Shown here in pieces: positions 1-5,485 of a DNA stretch of 6,913 nucleotides. The stretch is from JBBSTY01 sp038235385 (GTDB lineage: Bacteria > Actinomycetota > Acidimicrobiia > Acidimicrobiales > Acidimicrobilacustridaceae). The position numbers were made by a program, and so were the translations under genes. The stretch's first letter is position 1, and every line of letters starts with the position of its first letter. The stretch lies in assembly GCA_038235385.1 (NCBI GenBank), contig JBBSTY010000176.1:1-6913 (forward strand), read 5' to 3'. Under the pieces are notes generated by a model. It had not been told where the DNA came from. It ran no database searches and saw only the letters and a program-made list of their open reading frames with translations.

Positions 1-1294
1 CCGCTTCGTCGAGGAGACCTGCAAGATGCGGGCCTTCACGCAGATGTGGGACCGGATCACCCTCGAGCGCTACGGGGTCACCGATCCCAAGGCACGCCGG
101 TTCCGCTACGGCGTGCAGGTCAACTCGCTCGGGCTCACCGAGGCACAGCCGGAGAACAACGTCCAGCGCATCGTGCTCGAGATGCTCGGCGTCACCCTGT
201 CGAAGGACGCGCGAGCCCGATCGGTGCAGCTCCCCGCGTGGAACGAGGCGCTCGGTCTGCCCCGACCGTGGGATCAGCAGTGGGCGCTGCGCATGCAACA
301 GGTGCTCGCGTACGAGAGCGACCTCCTCGAGTACGACGACATCTTCGCCGGATCCACCGTGATCGAGGCCAAGACCCAGGAGCTCATCGACGGCGCGCAG
401 GCCGAGCTCGACGACGTCATCGAGATGGGCGGTGCGTTCGCGGCCATCGACGAGCTGAAGGGTCGCCTGGTGACGAGCCACACGGAGCGGGTGCGCGCCA
501 TCGAATCGGGAGCGCTGCAGGTCGTCGGGGTGAACGTGTTCACCGAGACGGCGGAATCCCCGCTCGGCGGTGAGGAGAGCATCATGAAGGTCGATCCGCG
601 GGTCCAGGAGCAGACCATCGCCGACGTGGTCGAGTGGCGATCCAACCGCGACAACGACGCGGTGAAGCGATCGCTCGAGGAGCTCCGACGCGTCGCCGGG
701 ACCGACGAGAACATCATGCCCGCCACCATCGATCTCGCCCACGTCGGCGGTACGACGGGGGAGTGGGCGGGCGTGCTGCGCGAGGTGTTCGGCGAGTACC
801 GGGCTCCCACGGGCGTGGCTGCCGCAGCTGGGCACGGTGCCGGGACCACGTTGCGGGAGGTGGCCGACACGGTCAAGGCGCTCGAGGGTGGCCCACCCCG
901 CTTCCTCGTCGCCAAGCCGGGACTCGACGGCCACTCGAACGGCGCCGAGCAGATCGCCGTGGCGGCGCGGGATGCGGGCATGGAGGTCATCTACCAGGGG
1001 ATCCGACTCACCCCCGAGCAGATCGCCGCGGTCGCCCGCGACGAGGATGTCGACGTCATCGGGCTCTCGATCCTCTCGGGCAGCCACCTGGAGCTGGTGC
1101 CCGATGTCGTGCGCCTGGTGCGCGCCGCCGGGGTCACGGCGCCGATCATCGTGGGCGGGATCATCCCCGAGGCCGACCGGCCCCGTCTGCTCGCGGCCGA
1201 TGTCGCCGCCGTCTACACCCCCAAGGACTTCGAGCTCGGCCGGATCATGGGAGAGGTCGTCGATCTCGTGGAGGCCAACCGCTCGGCCACCTGA
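1..1294 (+). CDS. ecm: Ethylmalonyl-CoA mutase (MeaA-type, B12-dependent), 5' end missing
   Basis: Adenosylcobalamin-dependent acyl-CoA mutase, expected to convert (2R)-ethylmalonyl-CoA to (2S)-methylsuccinyl-CoA in the cytosolic ethylmalonyl-CoA pathway. The frame is already open at base 2 (RFVEETCKMRAF...), matching the mutase segment FFxEIAKLRA. The ATG at 26 is therefore internal, and roughly a third of the protein lies upstream, including the substrate-binding N-terminus. About 430 residues are visible. The rest of the TIM barrel comes first (NNVQRIVLEMLGVTLSKDA, then the NEALGLP segment), followed by a linker and a C-terminal cobalamin domain from about base 893. That domain has the DxHxxG motif (DGHSNG, 926-943) whose His ligates cobalt, then SILSGSH and VGGIIPEAD. 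KPGLDGHSNG and GGIIPEAD are, from memory, typical of MeaA/Ecm; methylmalonyl-CoA mutases usually read KMGQDGHDRG. The paralogous methylmalonyl- or isobutyryl-type enzyme cannot be fully excluded without the N-terminus. Stop TGA at 1292-1294; the next gene is convergent. Confidence 0.88.
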   Translation, partial: RFVEETCKMRAFTQMWDRITLERYGVTDPKARRFRYGVQVNSLGLTEAQPENNVQRIVLEMLGVTLSKDARARSVQLPAWNEALGLPRPWDQQWALRMQQVLAYESDLLEYDDIFAGSTVIEAKTQELIDGAQAELDDVIEMGGAFAAIDELKGRLVTSHTERVRAIESGALQVVGVNVFTETAESPLGGEESIMKVDPRVQEQTIADVVEWRSNRDNDAVKRSLEELRRVAGTDENIMPATIDLAHVGGTTGEWAGVLREVFGEYRAPTGVAAAAGHGAGTTLREVADTVKALEGGPPRFLVAKPGLDGHSNGAEQIAVAARDAGMEVIYQGIRLTPEQIAAVARDEDVDVIGLSILSGSHLELVPDVVRLVRAAGVTAPIIVGGIIPEADRPRLLAADVAAVYTPKDFELGRIMGEVVDLVEANRSAT

Positions 1295-1321
1295 TGCACG
1301 CTGCCGCGGGTGACCTCGACG

Positions 1322-1335
1322 GGCGCTCCGGCGCC
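1322..1335 (+). terminator. Hairpin with cUNCGg tetraloop between convergent genes
   Basis: A 5-bp perfect GC stem, GGCGC/GCGCC, closes the loop TCCG. In plus-strand RNA this is C(UCCG)G, an unusually stable tetraloop class. It lies 27 bases after the mutase stop and 10 bases beyond the stop of the opposing CMD-fold gene, where a shared terminator is expected. No T-tract follows, so if it terminates it is not a canonical intrinsic terminator; it may only protect 3' ends. Confidence 0.35.
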
Positions 1336-1345
1336 GGTGGCTCGC

Positions 1346-1987
1346 TCAGTCCGGCTGGGCGATGTGGAGCCCGGAGACGGCGTCGACTCCCTCCGGGCCG
1401 GGAACCTCGACGATGCGATCGTCGACGTCGTCGAACTCGGTGCGCAGGGCACGCGACATGACCGCGTGCTGGAGGTAGAGCGTGGTGATGTAGGTCAGTT
1501 CGAGCAGGGCTTCGTCGCCGAGCGCTCCCTGCAGCGCGTCGAACAGCTCGTCCGGCACGCGTCCGTGGTCGTAGACCAGGCAGTCGGCGTAGGCGAGGAC
1601 GTGGCGTTCGGTGTCGGTGAAGCACGTGGCCGCCGGCCAGTACCGGACCGCGTCGATGCGCTCCTCGTCGACCCCGATGCCGCGCAGCGACTTGCAGTGC
1701 TGGGAGTAGACGAACTGGCTGCCGGCCGCCCAACCGGCCCGCGACTGACCGAGCTCGCGGAGCACCGGATCGAGCTTGCGGGTGGGGCTCTGGTACAGGC
1801 CGAAGCCCTGCACCGCGTGCTCCAGGACGTCGGGCACGTTGGCGAAGGCCGGCCACCAGTCGCCGGGCGTCCCGGTCGCGGTGCCGGGTTCGGCGACGGG
1901 GTCGCGGTCGCCGAAGAGCAGGTCGTACATGACCTTCACGATGGGTGCGTCGGACTCGGCTCTGGTGACCTGGTGCAGTCGTGGCAT
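1346..1987 (-). CDS. Carboxymuconolactone decarboxylase (CMD)/AhpD-fold family protein
   Basis: A 213-residue protein of the CMD/AhpD all-helical superfamily. Members include gamma-carboxymuconolactone decarboxylase and alkylhydroperoxidase AhpD, but many homologues of this type have no known reaction. Visible features are an N-terminal helix (PIVKVMYDLLFGDRDP), KLDPVLRELGQSRAG (71-85), the signature helix SQFVYSQHCKSLRGIG (90-105), and the late helix LLELTYITTLYLQHAVMSRALRTEF (161-185). His97 aligns with the conserved family His. The AhpD CxxC cysteines are replaced by Ser90 and Val93, and the usual CMD Glu by Gln91; Cys98 sits next to the His. AhpD-type peroxidase chemistry is therefore unlikely. 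The ATG at 1987 is chosen because AGGGGG precedes it by 4 bases, the protein then starts where homologues do (MPRLHQV), and the upstream in-frame extension is low-complexity and Arg-rich. It is divergent from the nitronate-monooxygenase-like gene, which suggests a shared pathway. No signal peptide or membrane segment. Confidence 0.87.
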   Translation of the reverse strand: MPRLHQVTRAESDAPIVKVMYDLLFGDRDPVAEPGTATGTPGDWWPAFANVPDVLEHAVQGFGLYQSPTRKLDPVLRELGQSRAGWAAGSQFVYSQHCKSLRGIGVDEERIDAVRYWPAATCFTDTERHVLAYADCLVYDHGRVPDELFDALQGALGDEALLELTYITTLYLQHAVMSRALRTEFDDVDDRIVEVPGPEGVDAVSGLHIAQPD

Positions 1988-2012
1988 GGATCCCCCTGGT
2001 TCGAGCGTGGCA
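1988..2012 (-). promoter_or_regulatory. Candidate extended -10 and Shine-Dalgarno of the CMD-fold gene
   Basis: Reading the minus strand, TGCCACGCT (2012 to 2004) resembles an extended -10 box (TGN followed by a hexamer with A at position 2 and T at position 6). It predicts a start near 1997, giving a very short leader that consists essentially of the ribosome binding site AGGGGG (1997 to 1992) and a 4-base spacer. No convincing -35 is visible. The same element occurs upstream of the next two genes. Confidence 0.35.
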
Positions 2013-2034
2013 ACCGGCCGGCCGCGCACGCGGT

Positions 2035-2067
2035 GTGGGCACGTTAGAGCCAACCCGGCCGTGCCAC
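2035..2067. promoter_or_regulatory. Spaced inverted repeat, candidate operator of the divergent gene pair
   Basis: The left arm GTGGGCACG (2035-2043) and right arm CGTGCCAC (2060-2067) are inverted copies apart from one extra G in the left arm. The inner six bases on each side (GGCACG/CGTGCC) are perfect, separated by 16 bases. Arm centres are about 22 bp apart, close to two helical turns, which would suit a dimeric regulator. The right arm overlaps the candidate -10 of the plus-strand gene, so binding would compete with polymerase there. No regulator gene is visible in the window. Confidence 0.35.
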
Positions 2068-2070
2068 GAT
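2062..2070 (+). promoter_or_regulatory. Candidate extended -10 giving a leaderless mRNA
   Basis: TGCCACGAT reads as TGC plus the hexamer CACGAT. Counting the last base as -7 places +1 at 2077, exactly the A of the chosen ATG. This fits the lack of a good Shine-Dalgarno before that start; leaderless mRNAs are common in actinobacteria. There is no clear -35, as is often so for extended -10 promoters. Confidence 0.4.
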
Positions 2071-2076
2071 GGCGAC

Positions 2077-3018
2077 ATGTTCGTGAACCGCGTGACCGAG
2101 CTCCTCGGCGTCGACATCCCGATCGTTCAGGCACCCATGGGGTGGATCGCCCGATCTCCGCTGGCGTCGGCGGTGTCGAACGCCGGAGCGATGGGCATCA
2201 TCGAGACGTCGTCAGGGGAGCTCGACGTCGTGCGCGGCGAGATCCGAAAGATGCGTGAGCTCACCGACAAGCCCTTCGGTGTGAACATCGCTCAGGCGTT
2301 CGTGCGCGATCCCGAGGTCATCGTGGACTTCGTGATCGATCAGGGGGTTCGGTTCGTGACCACGTCGGCGGGCAGCCCCACCCGGTACACGGCGCAGCTC
2401 AAGGCGGCGGGGCTCACCGTGTTCCACGTGGTGCCCACCCTCCGCGCCGCGCTGAAGGCCGCTGACGCCGGCGTCGACGGCCTGATCGTCGAGGGCGGCG
2501 AGGGCGGCGGGTTCAAGAGCCCGACCCCGGTGGCCACCATGGTCCTGTTGCCGTTGGTCGCTGCCGCGATCGACCTCCCCATCATCGGTGCCGGCGGATT
2601 CGTGGACGGGCCCACCATGGCCGCCGCGCTCGCGCTGGGGGCCGAGGGCATCCAACTCGGCACCCGCATGGTGTCGGCGCTGGAGTCGCCGGTGCACGAC
2701 AACTGGAAGGACGCGATCGTCGCGGCGGCCGAGACCGACACCGTGTTCCTCAACCAGCACGCGTCGCCCGCCCTGCGAGCGCTGCGCACCGAGCGGACCT
2801 CCAGCCTCGTCTTCGACCACGAGCAGAACGCCATGGCGCAGTTCGGGAACCCGGCTGACCTCTACTTCGGCGGTGACATGGAGGCCGGGATCGCTCTGTC
2901 GGGCCAGGTCGCCGGGAGGATCGATGCGGTGCTCCCGGTGGCGGACATCATCGGCGACTGCGCCCACGAGTGCCTCGAGGTCCTCGCTCGACTGGCCGAG
3001 CGGTACCCGGCAGGGTGA
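2077..3018 (+). CDS. Nitronate monooxygenase / FabK-like FMN-dependent (beta/alpha)8 flavoprotein
   Basis: A 313-residue protein of the 2-nitropropane dioxygenase/nitronate monooxygenase superfamily, which also contains the FabK enoyl-ACP reductases. Family landmarks in order: VQAPMGW (17-23), SNAGAMGII (34-42), KPFGVN (65-70), VVTTSAG-like strand (94-99), VEGGEGGGF (138-146), GAGGFVDG (171-178, phosphate-binding), QLGTRM (193-198) and a FabK-like tail GGDMEAGIALSGQVAG (265-280). Length is normal for the family. The active-site His normally found after the EAGGH turn is Phe146 here, so both classical nitronate oxidation and FabK-type reduction are doubtful; an FMN-dependent oxidoreductase of unknown substrate is the safe reading. 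The frame is open further upstream to an ATG at 1981, but that extension overlaps the neighbouring divergent gene and its promoter, and family proteins start at this MFVNRVTELLGVDIPI. It is followed after 93 bases by the Baeyer-Villiger gene on the same strand. Confidence 0.85.
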   Translation: MFVNRVTELLGVDIPIVQAPMGWIARSPLASAVSNAGAMGIIETSSGELDVVRGEIRKMRELTDKPFGVNIAQAFVRDPEVIVDFVIDQGVRFVTTSAGSPTRYTAQLKAAGLTVFHVVPTLRAALKAADAGVDGLIVEGGEGGGFKSPTPVATMVLLPLVAAAIDLPIIGAGGFVDGPTMAAALALGAEGIQLGTRMVSALESPVHDNWKDAIVAAAETDTVFLNQHASPALRALRTERTSSLVFDHEQNAMAQFGNPADLYFGGDMEAGIALSGQVAGRIDAVLPVADIIGDCAHECLEVLARLAERYPAG

Positions 3019-3070
3019 CGCTGGAACGTCGTGACGTCGGACACATCGGGTCCTGACCGAGCGTTCGACG

Positions 3071-3104
3071 TGCCACAATTCAGGCAATCGTATGACAACG
3101 GGGG
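3071..3104 (+). promoter_or_regulatory. Candidate promoter and ribosome binding site of the Baeyer-Villiger gene
   Basis: TGCCACAAT (3071-3079) is the third copy of the local extended -10-like element and the best -10 match (CACAAT). It predicts a start near 3086 and a 26-base leader carrying GGGGG (3100-3104), 7 bases before the ATG at 3112. CTGACC (3054-3059) looks like a -35 but is spaced only 14 bases away, which is too short for a confident pairing. The element implies the gene can be expressed separately from the upstream flavoprotein gene. Confidence 0.4.
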
Positions 3105-3111
3105 ACTGGTC

Positions 3112-4959
3112 ATGAGCACCACCGAGGAGCGCCCGACCGACGCGCCGGTGATCGATGCCGAGGCGCTGCGGGCGAAGTACCGGTTCGAGCGCGACAAGCG
3201 TCTGCGCCCGGACGGCAACGATCAGTACGTGGAGGTCACGGGCGTCTTCGCGTCCTACGTCGAGGACCCGTACGTCGCCGTGGTCGAGCGCGAGCCGCTC
3301 GTCGACGAGGTCGAGGTGGCGTTCATCGGCGGCGGCTTCGCCGGACTCGTCACCGGCGCGCGCCTCAAGCAGGCAGGCATCGACGACGTGCGCATCATCG
3401 AGAAGGGCGGCGACTTCGGGGGCACCTGGTACTGGAACCGCTACCCGGGCGCGCAGTGCGACACGGCTGCGTTCATCTACCTCCCGTTGCTCGAGGAGAC
3501 CGGTCACATGCCGACCGAGAAGTACACCCATGCGCCTGAGATCCTCGAGCACTGCCGGCGGATCGCGACCCACTTCGACCTGTACGAGAACGCCTGCCTC
3601 TCCACCGAGGTCACCGACCTGGAGTGGGATCCTGCGCGCTCGCACTGGGTCATCCGCACGAACCGCGGCGACGAGATGCGCGCCAGGTTCGTGGCCATGG
3701 GCACCGGTCCGCTCCACCGTCCGAAGCTTCCGGGCATCCCGGGCATCTCGACGTTCGCCGGGCACAGCTTCCACACCAGCCGGTGGGACTACGACTACAC
3801 CGGAGGCGACCCGGCCGGTGCCCCCATGGACAAGCTGGCCGACAAGCGGGTGGGCATCATCGGCACGGGGGCGACCGCCGTGCAGTGCGTCCCGCACCTG
3901 GCGCGGGCGTCCCGGGAACTGCTGGTCTTCCAGCGCACGCCGTCATCGATCGACATCCGCAACAACCACGAGATCGATCCCGACTGGTTCGCCACCCTCG
4001 AGGCGGGCTGGCAGCAGAAGTGGCTCGACAACTTCACCCTCCTGCAGACCGGAGGCTTCGCTGACGAAGATCTGGTGAAGGACGGGTGGACCGACATCTC
4101 CCAACGGATCCGGGACCGGATCATGTCCGACGTCGCCAGCGGCGGTGATCTCACCCCCGACACCTTCCGGCGTGCGTACGAGGCCAGCGACGACGAGAAG
4201 ATGGAGGAGATCCGGGAACGGGTGGATCAGATCGTGAGCGACGAGACGACGGCCGAGAAGCTCAAGCCGTGGTACCGCCAGCTGTGCAAGCGCCCGTGCT
4301 TCCACGACGACTACCTCGATGCCTACAACGAACCGGGCACCCGGCTGATCGACACCGACGGCCAGGGAGTCGAGCGCATCGACGAGACCGGTGTGTGGGC
4401 CAACGGCGTCCACCACGAGCTCGACTGCCTCATCTACGCATCGGGCTTCGAGGTCGGGACCGCGTTCGCCCGGCGCGCCGGCTTCGACGCCACCGGGCGC
4501 AACGGGTTGCGGCTCTCCGAGCACTGGGCCGACGGCATGCAGAGCCTGCACGGCATCCACGTCCACGGGTTCCCGAACCTCTTCGTGGTGGGACCCACCC
4601 AGGGAGCCAACCTCATCTCGAACATCCCGCACAACCTCACCGAGGCGGCCGCCACCATCGCAACGATCGTGGCCCACGCCGAGGAGATCGGTGCCGACAC
4701 CGTGGAGGTCACGGCCGAGGCCGAGCAGGCGTGGGTGGCGAGGATCGAGACGAGCGACCGCGGGGTCTTCGGCAACCCCGACTGCACCCCCGGCTACTAC
4801 AACAACGAGGGCCAGCCGCTGGGGCGCCCGGGACTGCTCGCCGGCGGGTACCCCGAAGGGCCGGTTGCGTACTTCGACTACATCGACCGCTGGCGCACGA
4901 GCGGCGACTTCGACGGTCTCGAGTTCGGTGCGGGTGAGCGATCGGTCACCTCGGACTGA
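3112..4959 (+). CDS. Type I Baeyer-Villiger monooxygenase (FAD/NADPH-dependent)
   Basis: A 615-residue cytosolic flavoprotein expected to insert oxygen next to a ketone carbonyl using NADPH and O2, giving esters or lactones. An FAD Rossmann motif GGGFAG (73-78) is followed by GGTWYWNRYPG (103-113) with the conserved Asp117. The Baeyer-Villiger fingerprint FxGxxxHxxxW(P/D) reads FAGHSFHTSRWD (215-226). The second, NADPH-binding Rossmann motif is GTGATA (251-256), and FQRTP carries the catalytic-type Arg275. YASGF (442-446) and CTPGYYNNEG (558-567) lie in the C-terminal half. It is longer than phenylacetone or cyclohexanone monooxygenase (about 540 residues) because about 65 residues precede the first Rossmann strand. 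It is nearer in size to large-substrate enzymes such as cyclopentadecanone monooxygenase, so bulky or macrocyclic ketones are possible; the substrate cannot be read from sequence. The ATG at 3112 is preferred over the in-frame ATG at 3031 because GGGGG lies 7 bases upstream and the candidate promoter lies between the two. Confidence 0.92.
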   Translation: MSTTEERPTDAPVIDAEALRAKYRFERDKRLRPDGNDQYVEVTGVFASYVEDPYVAVVEREPLVDEVEVAFIGGGFAGLVTGARLKQAGIDDVRIIEKGGDFGGTWYWNRYPGAQCDTAAFIYLPLLEETGHMPTEKYTHAPEILEHCRRIATHFDLYENACLSTEVTDLEWDPARSHWVIRTNRGDEMRARFVAMGTGPLHRPKLPGIPGISTFAGHSFHTSRWDYDYTGGDPAGAPMDKLADKRVGIIGTGATAVQCVPHLARASRELLVFQRTPSSIDIRNNHEIDPDWFATLEAGWQQKWLDNFTLLQTGGFADEDLVKDGWTDISQRIRDRIMSDVASGGDLTPDTFRRAYEASDDEKMEEIRERVDQIVSDETTAEKLKPWYRQLCKRPCFHDDYLDAYNEPGTRLIDTDGQGVERIDETGVWANGVHHELDCLIYASGFEVGTAFARRAGFDATGRNGLRLSEHWADGMQSLHGIHVHGFPNLFVVGPTQGANLISNIPHNLTEAAATIATIVAHAEEIGADTVEVTAEAEQAWVARIETSDRGVFGNPDCTPGYYNNEGQPLGRPGLLAGGYPEGPVAYFDYIDRWRTSGDFDGLEFGAGERSVTSD

Positions 4960-4965
4960 CCGCTC
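4936..4965 (+). terminator. Bulged hairpin across the stop codon, shared 3' end of convergent genes
   Basis: CGGTCA (4943-4948) and TGACCG (4957-4962) form a perfect 6-bp inverted repeat around 8 bases. GAG (4936-4938) can extend the stem with CTC (4963-4965), leaving a 4-base bulge. It overlaps the TGA of the Baeyer-Villiger gene and ends 16 bases from the stop of the opposing small gene. The 21-base gap between the two genes leaves little other room for termination. There is no T-tract, so termination activity is uncertain. Confidence 0.3.
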
Positions 4966-4980
4966 GCGCCGGACCGGCCG

Positions 4981-5319
4981 CTACTGGGTGGCGGAGCGGC
5001 GGGCCTCGGACAGGGCGTTGCGGATGTCGGCCATGGCGTCCTCCAGGCCGGATCGCAGCGTGGCGAACACGTCCGAGGCGGTGTCGGCCGACTTGTCGAC
5101 CTGCTCGCGTGCGTCCAACCACCGGTTGCGCAGCGTCTCGACCAGGGGGTCGATGCGGTCGGCGAGCTCGCGGGTGCCGAGGTGCGCTTGCACCTCGAGG
5201 TCGTCGATGCGACCCTTCCACTGGTCCACCTGGGCCTCGGCGAGCTGGTGGCGTAGCGCGGTCTGCTCCTTCTCCAGTTCGGCGATGCGAGCTTCGAGCT
5301 GACTGGTGTCGTCGGCCAT
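4981..5319 (-). CDS. Small coiled-coil protein of unknown function
   Basis: A 112-residue, highly charged, helix-only protein with no recognised domain. Residues about 6-45 show heptad-like spacing of Leu, Ile and Ala (SQLEARIAELEKEQTALRHQL), as expected of a coiled coil. The remainder (ELADRIDPLVETLRNRWLDA and onward to LEDAMADIRNALSEARR) is amphipathic helix, resembling the repetitive helices of phasin- or apolipoprotein-like proteins. There is no signal peptide, membrane segment or Cys. The ATG at 5319 is chosen because GAGGA (5330 to 5326) precedes it by 6 bases; the longer frame to 5457 adds 46 Pro/Arg-rich residues that look like translated leader. It lies downstream of the universal stress protein gene on the same strand after a 166-base gap, so co-transcription is possible. 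A role in cell-envelope or stress physiology would be a guess; I do not recognise the family. Confidence 0.75.
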   Translation of the reverse strand: MADDTSQLEARIAELEKEQTALRHQLAEAQVDQWKGRIDDLEVQAHLGTRELADRIDPLVETLRNRWLDAREQVDKSADTASDVFATLRSGLEDAMADIRNALSEARRSATQ

Positions 5320-5346
5320 GGCGGGTCCTCGTTCCTCGGGCGGTGC

Positions 5347-5365
5347 GCGACCGGTCTTCGGTCGC
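5347..5365 (-). other. Hairpin in the leader of the coiled-coil gene
   Basis: A perfect 7-bp stem GCGACCG/CGGTCGC encloses five bases (AAGAC on the minus strand). It lies 28 to 46 bases upstream of the ATG at 5319. In mRNA it could affect translation or stability if transcription starts farther upstream. Chance hairpins are frequent at this GC content. Confidence 0.25.
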
Positions 5366-5378
5366 CGCTCCCCATGAT

Positions 5379-5398
5379 GGCGCCGATCGGGGGGCGCC
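5379..5398 (-). terminator. Weak candidate terminator after the universal stress protein gene
   Basis: Two copies of GGCGCC separated by 8 bases can pair as a 6-bp GC stem about 88 bases after the stress protein stop. No T-tract follows. This and the hairpin at 5347-5365 are the only structures I see in the 166-base gap between the two minus-strand genes. Confidence 0.2.
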
Positions 5399-5485
5399 GT
5401 CAGGGGCGAAGGTCCTGTCGGCAGCCGCCGGGGCACGATCGCACCCGAGATCGGCACGGGGGCCGACGTCCTCGAGAGCCGCAGG

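Noticed and set aside
1310..2047. Plus-strand open frame of 245 codons opposite the CMD-fold gene
   Set aside because: Antisense shadow of a gene with a good start, ribosome binding site and family motifs. It has no supported start of its own.
1981..2076. 32-residue N-terminal extension of the flavoprotein from ATG 1981
   Set aside because: It would overlap the start of the divergent gene and the promoter region, and family members begin at the MFVNRVTELLG position.
1245..2117. Minus-strand frame of 290 codons covering the CMD-fold gene in another phase
   Set aside because: Arg/Pro/Ala-rich translation with no recognisable fold; the CMD-fold frame is strongly preferred.
3031..3111. 27-residue N-terminal extension of the Baeyer-Villiger enzyme from ATG 3031
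   Set aside because: It has no ribosome binding site and includes the candidate promoter. GGGGG is well placed before ATG 3112.
2212..3897. Long minus-strand open frame of 561 codons opposite the flavoprotein and Baeyer-Villiger genes
   Set aside because: It spans two well-supported genes and their promoter. Its translation is Arg/Asp/Val/Leu-rich without any family motif, as expected of antisense frames in GC-rich DNA.
5320..5457. 46-residue N-terminal extension of the coiled-coil protein
   Set aside because: The residues are Pro/Arg-rich and unlike the following helix. A good Shine-Dalgarno lies before ATG 5319.
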